Shown here piece by piece: positions 10,321-22,074 of a DNA stretch of 64,000 nucleotides. The notes beneath the pieces are model-generated. The model was not told the origin of the DNA, did not search any database, and was given only the letters and a program-made list of their open reading frames with translations. The DNA comes from Adenophora triphylla var. japonica (Eukaryota; Streptophyta; Magnoliopsida; Asterales; Campanulaceae): positions 186,001 to 250,000 of the forward strand of contig JAFEMH010002319.1 in the NCBI GenBank assembly GCA_022495995.1, read 5' to 3'. The translations under genes were made by a program, and so were the position numbers. How positions within the stretch are numbered: the first letter of the stretch is position 1; every line of letters begins with the position of its first letter.

Positions 10321-13300
10321 GAACCTAGGAAAGGAATATGGTACTTGGATAGTGGATGCAGCAGGCATATGACCTTCAACAAGGAGTGGTTGCAACAATA
10401 TGTCCCTAAAAATGGTCCAAATGTAACTTTTGGTGATAACTCTCAAGCCAAAGTCAAAGGATCAGGAAACCTTGTTTCTAAAGACATCATTTTTCACCAA
10501 CGTGCATCTTGTAGAGAGGGTCTCAAGCAAAATTTGATTAGCCTTAGTCAAATTTGTGATAAGGGATATCATGTCATTGTATGTTCCAAAACCACCGCAC
10601 CGTCAAAGATGTCAACAACAAGTCAATTCGACAGAATCGAAAAGGCAACCTCTACCGTCTAAACCTGGAAGTTGTGGATTCATCGATGCCCATTGCCTAC
10701 TCTCCTTCAGTCAATCTGATATGTCATGGCTATGGCACAAAATATTGGCTCACCTCAACCTCAAAAGCATCTCCAAACTAGCCAACTCAAACCTAGTAAA
10801 AGGCCTACCCAAAATACCCTTCAAAAAGGACAAATTGTGCAAAGCCTGTCAATGTGGAAAGCGAAAGAAAACCTCCTTCTCTGCCAAAACCAGATTAGAT
10901 ACCACAAAACCCCTTCAATTACTCCACATGGATCTTTTTGGACCAATCAAAACCAGATCTCTTGGTAGAAAAAGATACTCTCTTGTTGTAGTTGATGACT
11001 ACACTAGATTTACTTGGATCATCCTTCTTGAATCCAAAATAGATACCTTGGAACAACTAGTCAAACTGTTCAATAAAATTCAAAACCAAAAGTGTTTATC
11101 CATCATCAAAATTAGATCTGATCATGGTAAGGAATTTGAAAACACATGTGTTGAAGAATACTGTGATCAAAAAGGGATTGAGCACAACTTCTCTGCCCCT
11201 AGAACACCACAGCAAAATGGAGTTGCTGAGAGAAAGAATAGAACAATTGGTGAAGCAGCTAGAACTATGCTGTCAGAAAATAACCTTCCTAAGTATTTTT
11301 GGGGAGAAGCAGTCACCACTGCTGTGTATGTTCAGAACAAGACCCTCATCAACAAGTTTCACTCCAAGATTCCCTATGAGCTATGGAATGGGAGAACACC
11401 AACCATTTCATACTTCCATGGCTTTGGAAGTAGATGCTTCATTCACAACAATGGGAAAAGCAACCTTGATAAGTTTGACTCAAAAAGTGATGAAGGAATC
11501 TTCCTTGGATACTCCAACACCAGCAAAGCCTACAGAGTATACAACAAAAGGAGCCTTGTTGTGGAAGAATCAATCCATGTTGATTTTGATGAAAATAATG
11601 ATCAAATTCACACTGAGCTATGTGATTTTGATGAAGCTGTTGGAAATTCAGACAACCTACCTGAAGTGTCTCCTGTGCATGACCCCCCAAGTCTCATTCC
11701 TGAAGAAGATTCACCTTCCCTTCCTTATATGGTGCCCAAAGACACTAATAAACAACCTACTATGTCCGATGCCCAAGAATCCTTCTCAACAGCAAAGGTG
11801 CATCTGACAGCCATGATGCACTTAACAGCTTACCTTCATCCAGCCATCAAAATCCTCTTGAAAATGACCCCATCCAACCTTTCTGCAACACAAATCCCTT
11901 AATTCCTCAACCTGAAACCATTACCCATACCATCCCTCCAAATAAAAACATTTTTATTGACCTTCCAATACATAAGATGGATATTCCTCCAAACATGCCT
12001 ATTTATGACTCTTTAATGAGTGCCTTCATCTCTCAAATTGAACCCAAGAAGATCAATGAAGCCCTTCAAGAACCAGATTGGATTGAAGCAATGGAAGAAG
12101 AACTGGAACAATTTGAATGAAACAAAGTTTGGAAGCTTGTTCCCAAACCTAAAAACCAAACTGTCATTGGGAAAAGATGGATTTTTAGAAACAAGATGAA
12201 TGAAGAAGGTCTGGTAGTAAGGAACAAAGCCAGATTAGTTGCTCAAGGGTACAAACAAGAAGAAGGAATTGACTATGATGAAACATTTGCACCTGTTGCA
12301 AGACTGGAAGCTATAAGGCTATTCCTTGCCTATGCTTCATTCAAGAAGATGAAAGTGTTCCAAATGGATGTCAAAAGTGCCTTCCTAAATGGAATATTGA
12401 ATGAAAAAGTCTTTGTATCTCAACCCCCTGGTATTGAGCATCCAAAATTCCCAGACCATGTATATAAGTTGGACAAAGCCTTGTATGGGCTTAAGCAAGC
12501 ACTTAGGGCCTGGTATGATACCCTATCCAAATACCTTCTTGGTAAAGGATTTACGAAGGGCCATATTGATAACACTTTGTTTATCAAGAAATATGGAGAA
12601 GATCAGCTACTTATCCAAGTCTATGTTGATGACATTATTTTTGGGTCATCAAATGAAGATTTGTGCACTGAATTTGGTGAACTAATGAAGAATCAATTTG
12701 AGATGAGCATGATTGGTGAGCTCACATTCTTCCTAGGCCTTCAAGTCAAGCAAATGAAGGAAGGGATCTTCATTAATCAATCCAAATATACAAGGGATAT
12801 GATCAAAAAGTTAGACATGCAAACTGCCTCCCCAGCTAGAACTACTTTGTCAACCACAACCAAACTGCATGCTGATCTTGATGGTCAAAGTGTGAATCCA
12901 ACACTTTATAGAAGCTACATTGGATCACTCCTATATGTGACAGCTTCAAGACCTGATATCATGTTTAGTGTCTGCCTTTGTGCAAGATTCCAAGCCAATC
13001 CTAAAGAGTCTCACCTCTCTGCTGTCAAGAGAATCCTGAGATATTTGAAAGGAACTCCTGATTATGGCTTGTGGTATCCTTCAGAATCACCATTCTCCCT
13101 AATTGGCTTCACTGATTAAGACTATGCTGGATACAATCTAGATAGAAAATCCACAAGTGATGGTTGCCAATTTATTGGATCAAGAATAATTTCTTGGTCA
13201 AGTAAGAAGCAAACTTCAGTAGCTACTTCAACAGCTGAGGCTGAATACATTGCTGCTGGTTTGTGTTGTTCTCAAATTCTCTATCTTAAAAGTCAACTCC

Positions 13301-13568
13301 AAGATTTGGGATGGACATGTCAAATATTCCCATCTTTTGTGACAATTCCAGTACCATTGCCATGACAGAAAACCCTGTCCAACATTCCAAAACAAAGCAC
13401 ATTGAAGTTAGGCATCACTTCATAAGAGATCATGTAGAAAAGTGATATATCAACTTGGCCAAAGTATGCACTGAGGATAATGTCTCTGATATCCTAACAA
13501 AGGCAATGGATGAAAAGAGATTTGAGATGCTAAGAGAAATGTTAGGAATGATTAACTTGCCAAAATAA
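10321..13568 (+). pseudogene. pol: pol of element 2: protease, integrase, RT, RNase H (broken)
   Basis: Protease motif DSGCSRHM starts at about 10348. A frameshift around 10490-10650 hits the end of protease. GAG-pre-integrase and the CKACQC zinc pair lie at 10730-10870. Integrase core spans about 10900-11260 with MDLFG, RSDHG and AERKNRT intact. A frameshift near 11800 and a TGA at 12118-12120 interrupt the linker. RT covers about 12150-12950, with YVDD at 12622-12633 and the usual DVKSAFLNG and KQALRAWYD blocks. RNase H follows; an in-frame TAA at 13117-13119 replaces a residue after FTD, ATSTAEAEYIAA is present, and a frameshift lies near 13310. Terminal TAA at 13566-13568. Confidence 0.87.
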
Positions 13569-13806
13569 AGATCTTTATTCATTAAAGGGAAAAACATTAC
13601 ATATGGCTGCTGTCAACATTGTGGGATCTGACAGCTAACCTTTACCCTATACTAAAACCTTCATTTTTCAAAGCCAAACTCATTCTCTTCAAACACACAA
13701 GTCTTTCAAAACAACAAAACAAACACCCATTACCAAAAGCTTCTCAATATCTTCCTTCTTTCACAGCTGTGCCTCTTACAGACTCTGATAGCTAAGAATT
13801 CTCTTC

Positions 13807-14786
13807 TTAAATGTTCTTTGGGAAATCATAAATATCCTCATCCATGAACCCATATTCATTGTAGAGAACATCAGGAGCCCTATAAACATTCTCTTTGATC
13901 TCCCCATACCTCTCTAACAACACTGGGTGCCTCTGCATGAAAGGATCAATAGCTGATGTTAAGAACTGTAAAGAAGGACACACCCTTCTTGGCCACCATT
14001 CCTCCACAGCATTGTAAGGAGGATAATCTCTTAGTGGAGAGACAAAGCTAAAAGTTCCTAATGTATTAGCACTATCCTGGGCAATAATTGCTTGATCAGA
14101 TTGTGGACCCACACCTTCATCCTCATTCATAGCAGCTGGACTCAAACACTTGAGAAATTGTGAGAACAGTCTCATATATGCCTTTGAAGGAGAACTTTGC
14201 ACTCCTGCAAAGTTGTCTCCAGTTCCCTCAAGAACTGTTTGACTCAAAGTGAGAGAATCTTCTGTTACAACTGTGAACTCCTTGACAGCCTAAGAAATCA
14301 AAGTTGACCAATTGGTGTGTCAACCTTAATCCTTTTCTTGCTGTCAAGCTTCACTAGCTCTCCCAGTGTATAAACTCTCTCCACCTCTACCCCAACTTGC
14401 CTACTTGACTCACCATTCCTCCCTTTATCAAACATCTTAACCTTAGCTCTCTGATCATCATGACTCTCACAAACCAATTACCCTTTCCCTTGCCCCTAGC
14501 TACCTCTTCTAATTTGTTTCTCTCACCCTCCAATAAAGCTAGTCTTTCCTCCTCCCAAAACTTCTTTCTCATCTCTCTCTCTCAACTCTTCTTCCTTTTG
14601 TGGATCATCAATTGGCAATTGATCCACTTCCTGTTCTAAAGCATTGTCTGTTTGAATTTGATATGACCTAAAGTCTCTCACAAACCTTTCCTCCCTTGTT
14701 TCCTCAACCCTTGGACTATGAAAAACCAGTTTCTTTGCTGTCTTAGCCATTTTGCTAGGACTGAACATTGAAACCAATCTTCCCAT
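13807..14786 (-). pseudogene. Antisense accessory ORF of element 2
   Basis: Gene of unknown function on the strand opposite to gag-pol, convergent with pol and divergent from the sense accessory ORF. Starts at ATG 14786 (MGRLVSMFSPSKMAKTAKK). Residues 1-72 are about 85% identical to the equivalent in element 3. A 2-bp deletion near 14560 relative to element 3 shifts the frame into KFWEEERLALLEGE (charged, probable coiled coil). The C-terminal part (14247-13807) has SQTVLEGTGDNFAGVQSSPS and EEWWPRRVCPSLQF and ends with TAA at 13807. I recognise no known domain, signal peptide or membrane segment. Conservation between the two copies argues it was once a real protein-coding gene. Confidence 0.7.
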
Positions 14787-14836
14787 TTACTATTTTACTA
14801 AATTGGATTGTATGAAACTCAAAATCTGATACATTT

Positions 14837-14846
14837 CCTTTTATAG
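14837..14846 (-). promoter_or_regulatory. TATA box of the antisense ORF, element 2
   Basis: CTATAAAAGG on the minus strand, about 50 bp before the ATG at 14786. Element 3 has the identical ten bases at the same spacing (59345-59354). A TGACAGCT lies 68 bp upstream (14914-14921) in both copies. Confidence 0.6.
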
Positions 14847-15266
14847 ACAATGTCTACTTCAGTCAACATAGTGTCAATCATCATTCAAAATAGGCTTGGC
14901 TGGTCATCAAGTCTGACAGCTATGAATTGATGTTCATGCAAAATCGAGGATTATGGGAACTTGCCACTAACATTTGTTCATTTATTGCACTGGTAATTCC
15001 TTATGAAAATTCGCCTCTCTGTACGGCCTTAATTCCCTTGTTTCATGGGAGTTATAGCACGTAATGAGTGGGGGGACAAAAAGTACTATTCATGAACAGT
15101 CACTCTCTTAAATGCTCATTTTTAACCGTTGCAGTAACCCACGTATTAGCCGTTAAACTACACAAATTCCCACCTCAATTACCATTTAACCTTACGAAAT
15201 TAACCCCTCTTCATTCAAACACTCTTCTTCCACCCAATTCATTCCTTGATTCACTCTGTTTTTCAT

Positions 15267-15275
15267 AAACCCTAA
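15267..15275 (+). promoter_or_regulatory. Telo-box upstream of sense accessory ORF, element 2
   Basis: AAACCCTAA, 20 bp before the ATG at 15295; present also in element 3 (59778-59786). Known as a plant promoter and leader motif of growth-related genes. Confidence 0.4.
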
Positions 15276-15294
15276 CTCTCTGTTCCATTAAACC

Positions 15295-18200
15295 ATGTCA
15301 TACCCTGAAGCTCATGGATATTTCATCAAGCCAGAATTCTATGAGCATGAGGTTGGAGCTCTTATGAAAGAGCTTTTGGAATCCAATCATCTGTGTAACA
15401 TGATGGAAGCTCAACCCCCCATCTATGAGAAACTATGCAGAGAAATCTATATGAGAGGAGACAGACAGCTAACTGGAGCCATAAGAATCAACATTGAAGG
15501 GACTGAGATCAATGTATCTCCCAAAGTTGTGTCCAATATTTACAACATCCCAATGAGGAATGGATATCTCAGCAACCTTTGGGACAGAAAAGACAAAACC
15601 TTGGAACCATTCTACAAAAGATTCTTTGATAAACCAAGTTGCAACTATCAATTGGTTCAGGACAAACCAATCAAAAAGAAAGACCTTGATTTGTTCAAAT
15701 CAACCCTAATGGATGTTATCATCAAAGGGTTTGATGGAAAGCAATCATCCTTTGACCAAATCAGTCCAAATGAATGGAAGCAAGCCCTCAGTTTGATGAC
15801 CAAGGAGATAAACTGGAGTGTTGCATTGCTGCATAACTTTCAACTTGTCATATCTCCTTCCCCTTGGAAATTCAAGAAGCAAAACCCGAGGATGAATAAT
15901 TTCAGATTCATGAGTGGAATACTTCATCAACTAATTCCAAGGTTGAATCCTCCCCTAAAGGATGAGTGGCTTGAATCTACAACTCTAGTGCAAACCAGAA
16001 GCTTCAACTTGAGTACATTCAGACTCAAGAGTAAGAAAAAGTTGGAGCTTGGGGACAACTCTGAAAACTTCTATGAAGCATCTCAAAGACTGAAAGAGAA
16101 GGCTGAGAATGATATGAAGCTGTGGAAGTCATTGGTGCACATGGTCAATGATAAGAGATCTAAGAGAAAGCATGACAAAGGTGTCATAATAAAAGAAAGT
16201 GATCAACAGACCACTCCTAGCAAGATCAAGAAAAGGATCAGTCAAGCTACCATGAAGAAAACTGGGAAAGGAAAGAAGCTTCCCAAAGAAAATAAGATTC
16301 CCAAAGGAAAGAAACCACAAGGAGTGATTGAGCAAGTTGCTGAGCAAGAAAGTACTCAAATAGCTGATAAAGGAAAGCAGACTGCTGAAGATCAACAAGC
16401 TGACAGTGAAGAAACCCAATCAGATCCCATCTTCAAAGCTATTGATGAGTATGCTGGTGAAGAGGAAGAGAGCCATGATAGTGAGTATGATGAAAATATT
16501 AGAAGATCTGTTGCTGAGTCTCTGATGGAAGCAAGAACAGCCAAGACTGGATAGTCTTCTGGGACAACTATGGAATCATCTCCTCTGACAGCTAAGGTTC
16601 CTATGGCTGCTGATATCTCAACTGAGGTAATTACTACCCCCTCTCATACTCTCAATACTTTCTCTAGGAAGAGAAAAATAGACAAAGATGCTCCCCCATC
16701 CAAAAAGCTCAAACCCAATACACCTCAACCCTCTTCATCCGAAGACCAATCCAGTTCACCCCATGACTCTGTAGCTCAAGGTATCCTCAATCTCAATCCC
16801 TCCAACATTAGTCCAAATGAGCCTAGTGTTGAAAATGAAAGGGTGAATAGCCCTAGCTCTGAAAAAGATGAGCCTCAGTTAAGGGGGAACAACAATCCTC
16901 ATTCTCCCATTCTGATAGCTATGCCTTTCTCTGGTCATTCCTCACCCATTCCAAGTCCCTCTGATCCATCTCCCATTCCTGAAAACATCATTAGAGCCTC
17001 TGAAGGACTATCTTTGATAGGAAGACCTGAATTACTTTCTGTAGTTGAGGAATACATAAGATCTTTACTGAGTGATGATGATGTGCTGAAAGCCCTAGAC
17101 CTGATCAAAACCAGAGATGAAGCTAAGAAAGCTGCCATTCCTGAGAGTGAAACCCAACCTAAACCTGTTGATCCCATTCAAACCCTAGAAACACCTGATT
17201 CCACCCCTGATTCAGAAACCCAACCTAAACCTGTTGAAACTATTGAAGCACAAGAATCACCCGACCCTACTCCTGATTCTGAAACCCTTCCAGCCTGTGA
17301 ACCTTAGATTTTGGATTGTGATATTGACTTTTCCTTCTCCTCCATCATGGCTGCCCACCAAAGATTGATGGAGATTACCCACCTTCCTGAGATTGCCAAT
17401 CCCAGTTTAATCCCCAATCCTTGGCTATTGAGCAAAAATGCTATTATGATTCATGCAAGGAATAGATGTGGGCTCATTATTTTTGCCCATGAGTAATGGA
17501 AAAGGTATAGAGCAGCTCTCCTAAACTCTTTATTTCACAAGGCCCCCAGACTACCAAATTTCATGGACATTTCAACCATCATTGATTGGGAAATTTTGAT
17601 ATCCCAACTTCTGTCATCCAACATCAATGAATGCATCTATATACCCTCATCCCTTGTTTATGCCCTTTGCATTGAACTTGCCAAAGAGATGTACTGGAGG
17701 ATCTGTCTAAATAAAGCCAAAATCATGGCTGTCATTGCAAAGCCAAGCCTGACAGCTATGTTTCCCCCTACCTCTTCGCACTCCTTCTTTCATTCCCCTA
17801 AACACCAGTATCACTTCCAAGCCAATCTTCCTCCAACCTTTAACCCTTCAACCTATGTGCCTCCATACCATGTGACCATCTCAGATATGCAGAAATTCAC
17901 TAGGTCAATGATAACCAAAATGAGACACATTTTGGAAGTCTCAGCTGTGTCCAAATCTGAAAGAAAGACATCCAAAGGAAAGGCTATTGAGTCTGATGAA
18001 GAAGCTGTTACCATGGGTAAGAGAGCCTCTGGTGCTGCTTCCAATGTGATTGTGTCAAGTGATGATGAAGATGATGCTCCAAAGAAGCAACAAAGATCAG
18101 CTTCCAACCTCTAATGTTCTCACTGCCACCACCGATCCACCTCTACATCCAAATTCTCAACAACCCATCTCTCTACAAACAAACCCCTTCTTCTCTAACC

Positions 18201-18550
18201 TATTTGCAGGAACCAGAGGTCAAAGCTCAAAACCAAAGAAGGCTCCCAAATGGGGTAATCTGAGATTAAGAGATGATGAAGAACCTCTATCCAAAGCTGT
18301 TCTCAAGGAAAGGCAAGATCAAAGCTTCACCTATGATGATGAGATGAGCTGGGAATGGAACATTGAAATGTATTACAGAGGTGTTTATGAGAAGATGAGA
18401 AAGGTGCTGCTAGCAGAAAGAGCTGAAATCCTTGAAGCCAGAAGAGAAAGAGATGAATTTTCTGATTATAAAATTTTGTCTTGTTTTTGGATAAGTCTTT
18501 TAAACCCTACCTTTATTTACTGCTTTAAAAACAATTGTTATTTTGAATAA
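15295..18550 (+). pseudogene. Sense accessory ('env-position') ORF of element 2
   Basis: Long ORF between pol and the 3' LTR, where Sireviruses carry an envelope-like gene. Start ATG 15295, MSYPEAHGYFIKPEFY. Residues 1-260 are a globular-looking region (INVSPKVVSNIYNIPMR, NLWDRKDKTL, WSVALLHNFQL). Then comes a Lys-rich basic stretch (KRISQATMKKTGKGKKL), an acidic tail, a Ser/Pro-rich linker (about 16570-17290), a second globular part (MAAHQRLMEITHLPEIANP) and a C-terminal charged helix near 18400. Stops at 16552 (TAG), 17305 (TAG) and 17494 (TAA) and a frameshift near 18110 break it. I see no signal peptide or convincing membrane helix, so calling it an envelope is not supported by sequence. 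Confidence 0.68.
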
Positions 18551-18681
18551 TGTGTTTTTCTTAAAGCTCTTATGATTGAATCAAGAAGATTGGCTTCATC
18601 TTCATTGGTATATTCAATTCATGAGTATCTTGCAGGTTATATCTTTTATTATATATATTACTTTGCCTAAAAGGGGGAAAT
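18551..18681 (+). other. 3' untranslated tail and polypurine tract, element 2
   Basis: Short AT-rich tail ending in the polypurine tract AAAAGGGGGAAA (about 18669-18680), immediately before the 3' LTR; the plus-strand DNA primer. Confidence 0.8.
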
Positions 18682-19807
18682 TGTTAGGACCTAACTATGT
18701 AAACCACATAGTTATACAGGGTTTTGACAAAGAAATAAATCCTATCCAATGTTATCTGACAGCCAAGATAACATTGGATATTGGACAGCCATGACTCTTC
18801 TGCACAACCTTTATATCAACTGGACATCAATGATGTAATGATCAAACACCAAGACAAATCACATAAATTAATGTATTTATTTACAAAGGATCATTACATA
18901 ATCATCAAACAAAAATACTTGTCTCCTAAACTTGCAAACACTAAAGACTTAGCCTGACAGCTAAGGTTCTCAACAGCAGAGGTCTCAACCCTCTGACAGC
19001 TATGATCTTCAACATCAATAGCAGTGAAGTATTCCTGTGATGATCAAGATGTGACTTGCCCAATCTCTCCATACAGATGTTGCCAGCTCATCTCCATGAA
19101 GATTACATAAAATGGTTGCAGATTATAGCCTGTTATTATCCAGTCATCAAGGCTCTAAATGCAAACACTATTTCACCCATTTGCATTTACTCCTTTGTCT
19201 CCTCCAACGGCTATATTCCAGCCTATAAAAGGAAACCCTCAAGACTGAAGAAAATGCTCCAACACACACAACCTTTACAACCTCTACTTCAACCTTCCAC
19301 ACCTGCAAACCCTGCAACCAACATTCAAAACAATCTGAGACGCTTGTAACTGAATTCAGGTGTATAAACTAAAGTTGTAAATCACTTAAGACTGACTTTA
19401 AGTGGTATTGTAATTTGCTTCGTAACAAGCAAAACCCCCTAATAGACTGTACTTATTAGGAAGAGGAAGTTAAAAGGAACTTGCCTAACCAATCCTTTGT
19501 AAATCTTAAAGGGAACTAGATTTAAGTGGATTGATCTCACTTGTCAAGGTTGACAGTGAGGGTGGACGTAGGAGGAGTGAACTCTGAACCACCTTAAAAT
19601 TCCTTGTGTTCATTTGGTATTATCACACAACACACACACACTTACACCATTCACTTGTCTTTACATTATTTATACACTTTCTATTCCACTGCACATTTAA
19701 CACTTGTCTTTAAAACCAGTTAATATCTGACAGCTAAGATTTCACCTCAGCTGTCAAACCTTAACTGCCTAATCTTTTAATCTGATTAAAGCAAACATGA
19801 CCTTTCA
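18682..19807 (+). repeat. 3' LTR of element 2
   Basis: TGTTAGGACC to CCTTTCA, 1126 bp, nearly identical to 6759-7895. MSA motif at 19203-19213, TATAAAAGG at 19224-19232, TGACAGCT at 18955, 18994, 19728 and 19749. Confidence 0.93.
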
Positions 19808-19812
19808 ATTTT
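19808..19812. repeat. Right target-site duplication of element 2
   Basis: ATTTT directly after the 3' LTR, matching 6754-6758. The unit B empty site (about 47970) has one run at this point. Confidence 0.85.
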
Positions 19813-20574
19813 ATTTTTGAAAATAGTATCTAGACAAGATTTAATTTTGGATTTGAAATTTTATTGAAAGACATTTATTTGAAAGGGATAAGATTAACTA
19901 ACTTGGAAAATTATTAATGATATGAAAATTAAACATTTCTAAATACAAAATTTTGACAATTAATCTCTACGGTCACTATTCGTTTATGTCCAAATTATGA
20001 TTAATTCCTCAAGTTATCTTGAATTCATTTCTATGATCATGTTAAATTTCTATTTTCCAAAACTTCCCTTATTTTCATTATTTTCCAATTTTCCTTCCAT
20101 TCTCATAATAAATGTTGAGATTTTTTGTTCGTTCTAAAATAAATGTCACATTTCTAAATATGTAAATAGAATATGTGCAATGTATTCCACAAATAAAAAA
20201 TATACTGTATTTTTTTAAATAGATAAATCAACTGCTACACTTATTATTATGTAACTGTGAAAATATAACTTTAAACAAATTGCCAAAATAGGTTTCACGT
20301 TTCTACAACGTGGGATCTGCATTTCAATTTCTTTCACCTTATATACATCTTATTTAATGTATTGTTGTTTTAAAAACAACTCATTATGAAGTGAAAATAT
20401 AAATTAAAATTTAAGATTTATGATATTTGAGTTTCGGTGTACATTTATGGTCGTGAATATTTTATACCCCCATTATTATTAAAACTATGTTCAAGATATT
20501 CCCTAGATGATATTTCTCATGGATCAAATGAACAAGGAATAATTATTAAAATATGTAGTGTACTTTACCCTTGT

Positions 20575-20906
20575 TTTCAAATAATGGAACAAACTCGTTA
20601 ACGACAAATATGGGTAATGCACTTTTATATTTGTTATAAAATAATGCAACAAACTTTTTTATACATACGCTGTTACTATTGAAGCTAGTAACGAGGCACT
20701 GCCATGACGACGCCACATCAGAGACACGTCATTGATTGTGATTTTGATGATGTGTCACTAACGTGGCATTGACATAGAAACGCCACACCAGCAAATTCGT
20801 TGATGTCATAAGAAAAAGAAGTTTGTTGCACTATTTGATAACGAGTAAAAAAGTACGTTATCCATATGTGTTGTTGTTAATGAGTACGTTGCATTATATG
20901 AAGATA
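20575..20906. mobile_element. MITE-like inverted-repeat element, unit A copy
   Basis: Two imperfect inverted arms of about 90 bp (from CAAATAATGGAACAAACT at 20578; its partner ends at about 20903) enclose a second, shorter hairpin (GCCACATCA and TGATGTGTC arms, 20711-20765). The whole 330 bp can fold back. A copy in the same place in unit B shows it predates the duplication. Exact ends and target duplication are unclear. Confidence 0.5.
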
Positions 20907-21718
20907 AAAAATATGAAAATCCATTTAGTAATTATATGTTTACAAAAAGAGAAAACCCCAAGAGGAGCTCTTTCATGTATTTTGTATAGAAATGCTTAAT
21001 ATCTTCTTGTATAGTCATGGAAAATGTTTTCTTTCATTTCAAAAGTTGATGTTTACTTACATTCCGTACAAAAAAAATCTATATATCTAAATATACTTTG
21101 AAAAAAAAAACAATTTACAATTTTTATTTTTTTTAAATGGGAAGAGAGTCCTTGCACACAAATGACATTTCCTAATTTGGTTCCATAAAATCACCAAGCC
21201 ACTTAGTCTATAATGTGAAAAGAAAAGAAATGATAACGAAATATATACTATAACTAGTTTTATTAGAATTTTGCTTATTGGTCGTGATCCGGAGAAACAC
21301 CCTAGAAAGAACTCCTTAGTTCTCCTAGGATCTACATTCGCGTCTACCCAACTAGCCCACGTACTCAACCCTTTCTCATCTATAGTAAAACTTGGACAAA
21401 ATAGTTCAATTATCCAGCCAAATTAAGCAAAGAGGGAAATCTACAAGACTTCAACATAGAGAAATAAATGATTTCATTGGATTAGAGTAAACAATCTAAC
21501 CTTTTGAGCTGAGACATGTTTCTTCTGATGATATGCCAAGAACAACGATCGTGGTGGTCTCTTAACACTTGAACAAGGACATAATAATACTTGAACAAGA
21601 ACATAGAGGGTGTTGGGAATCCTTTTAGGATTCAATCAGACATAGGGAGCAATTTATGTTTAAATAAGCTCTCAAGAATATATTTTTGTTTTTGAGTTAT
21701 TGTGATATGGACAGTGTG

Positions 21719-21905
21719 CCATTTATAGAGTCATTAATCACCTCTAACGGTCACAAAGAATGGTTACTTCTCAAAAATCTCTAACGGCTAGTGAGTTGAA
21801 AATAAGAACGGCTTATTTTTCAAAAAATCTCAATGGTTAGTTAGTTAATTATAGCTTTATGAAAATAAGAACGACCACCTTTTCGAAAAGCTTAACGGTT
21901 AGTGA
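21719..21905 (-). promoter_or_regulatory. Promoter-like block or old LTR fragment, unit A
   Basis: On the minus strand three imperfect repeats of about 55 bp (each with an A/GCCGTTA-type core, 21905-21740) precede TATAAAT (21727-21721). Two plus-strand words fit the MSA consensus exactly: TCTAACGGTCA (21743-21753) and TCTAACGGCTA (21780-21790). The same arrangement is in unit B. It may be the U3 end of an old minus-strand LTR; no primer site or partner LTR was found. Confidence 0.4.
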
Positions 21906-21931
21906 AGTGATTATAGCTTTTTGAAAATAAT

Positions 21932-22074
21932 TGTTAGAACCTAACTATGTAACTACATAGTCAAGTCTAGTTTTGACAAAGAAACATATCTAAAATAGAC
22001 CTCAGACAGCCAAGATATACTCAACAAACATCAACATCAGATAGCCAAGATATGTCAAGATAAATCAATGATAG
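21932..22074 (+). repeat. Solo-type Sirevirus LTR, left fragment
   Basis: Starts TGTTAGAACCTAACTATG, like the element 2 LTR, after target site ATAAT (21927-21931). Interrupted at 22075 by a Gypsy LTR. The right part is at 42940-43708. Confidence 0.85.

Larger units (their letters stand above)
14787..15294. promoter_or_regulatory. Divergent intergenic region between antisense and sense accessory ORFs, element 2
   Basis: 508 bp without a gene. Contains the antisense TATA box, TGACAGCT (14914-14921), two minus-strand AACGG cores (in TTTTTAACCGTTGCA at about 15120-15134 and TTAGCCGTTAAAC at about 15147-15159) and a telo-box close to the sense start. All are conserved in element 3, so it behaves like a bidirectional promoter; that is inference. 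Confidence 0.5.
6759..19807 (+). mobile_element. Element 2: complete Sirevirus-like Copia retrotransposon with extra ORFs
   Basis: 13.05 kb element flanked by ATTTT target duplications (6754-6758 and 19808-19812). Order: 5' LTR, primer site, gag, mini-intron, pol (PR-IN-RT-RNase H), an antisense ORF, a long sense ORF, polypurine tract, 3' LTR. The LTRs are very similar (about five differences in the first 160 bases), so insertion is fairly recent and postdates the MYB duplication, because unit B lacks it. All coding regions carry stops or frameshifts, so it looks non-autonomous as assembled. Confidence 0.93.
19808..21931. repeat. Unit A of the tandem duplication, segment 2 (MYB upstream DNA)
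   Basis: AT-rich non-coding DNA that aligns almost base for base with about 47971-50094 in unit B. I find no gene. It holds the inverted-repeat element at 20575-20906 and the promoter-like block at 21719-21905; the rest shows no structure I can name. Confidence 0.88.

Noticed and set aside
22070..22074. GATAG before the Gypsy LTR equals GATAG before the LTR at 61983
   Set aside because: Five-base identity between two separate insertions is easily chance; neither second flank is available.
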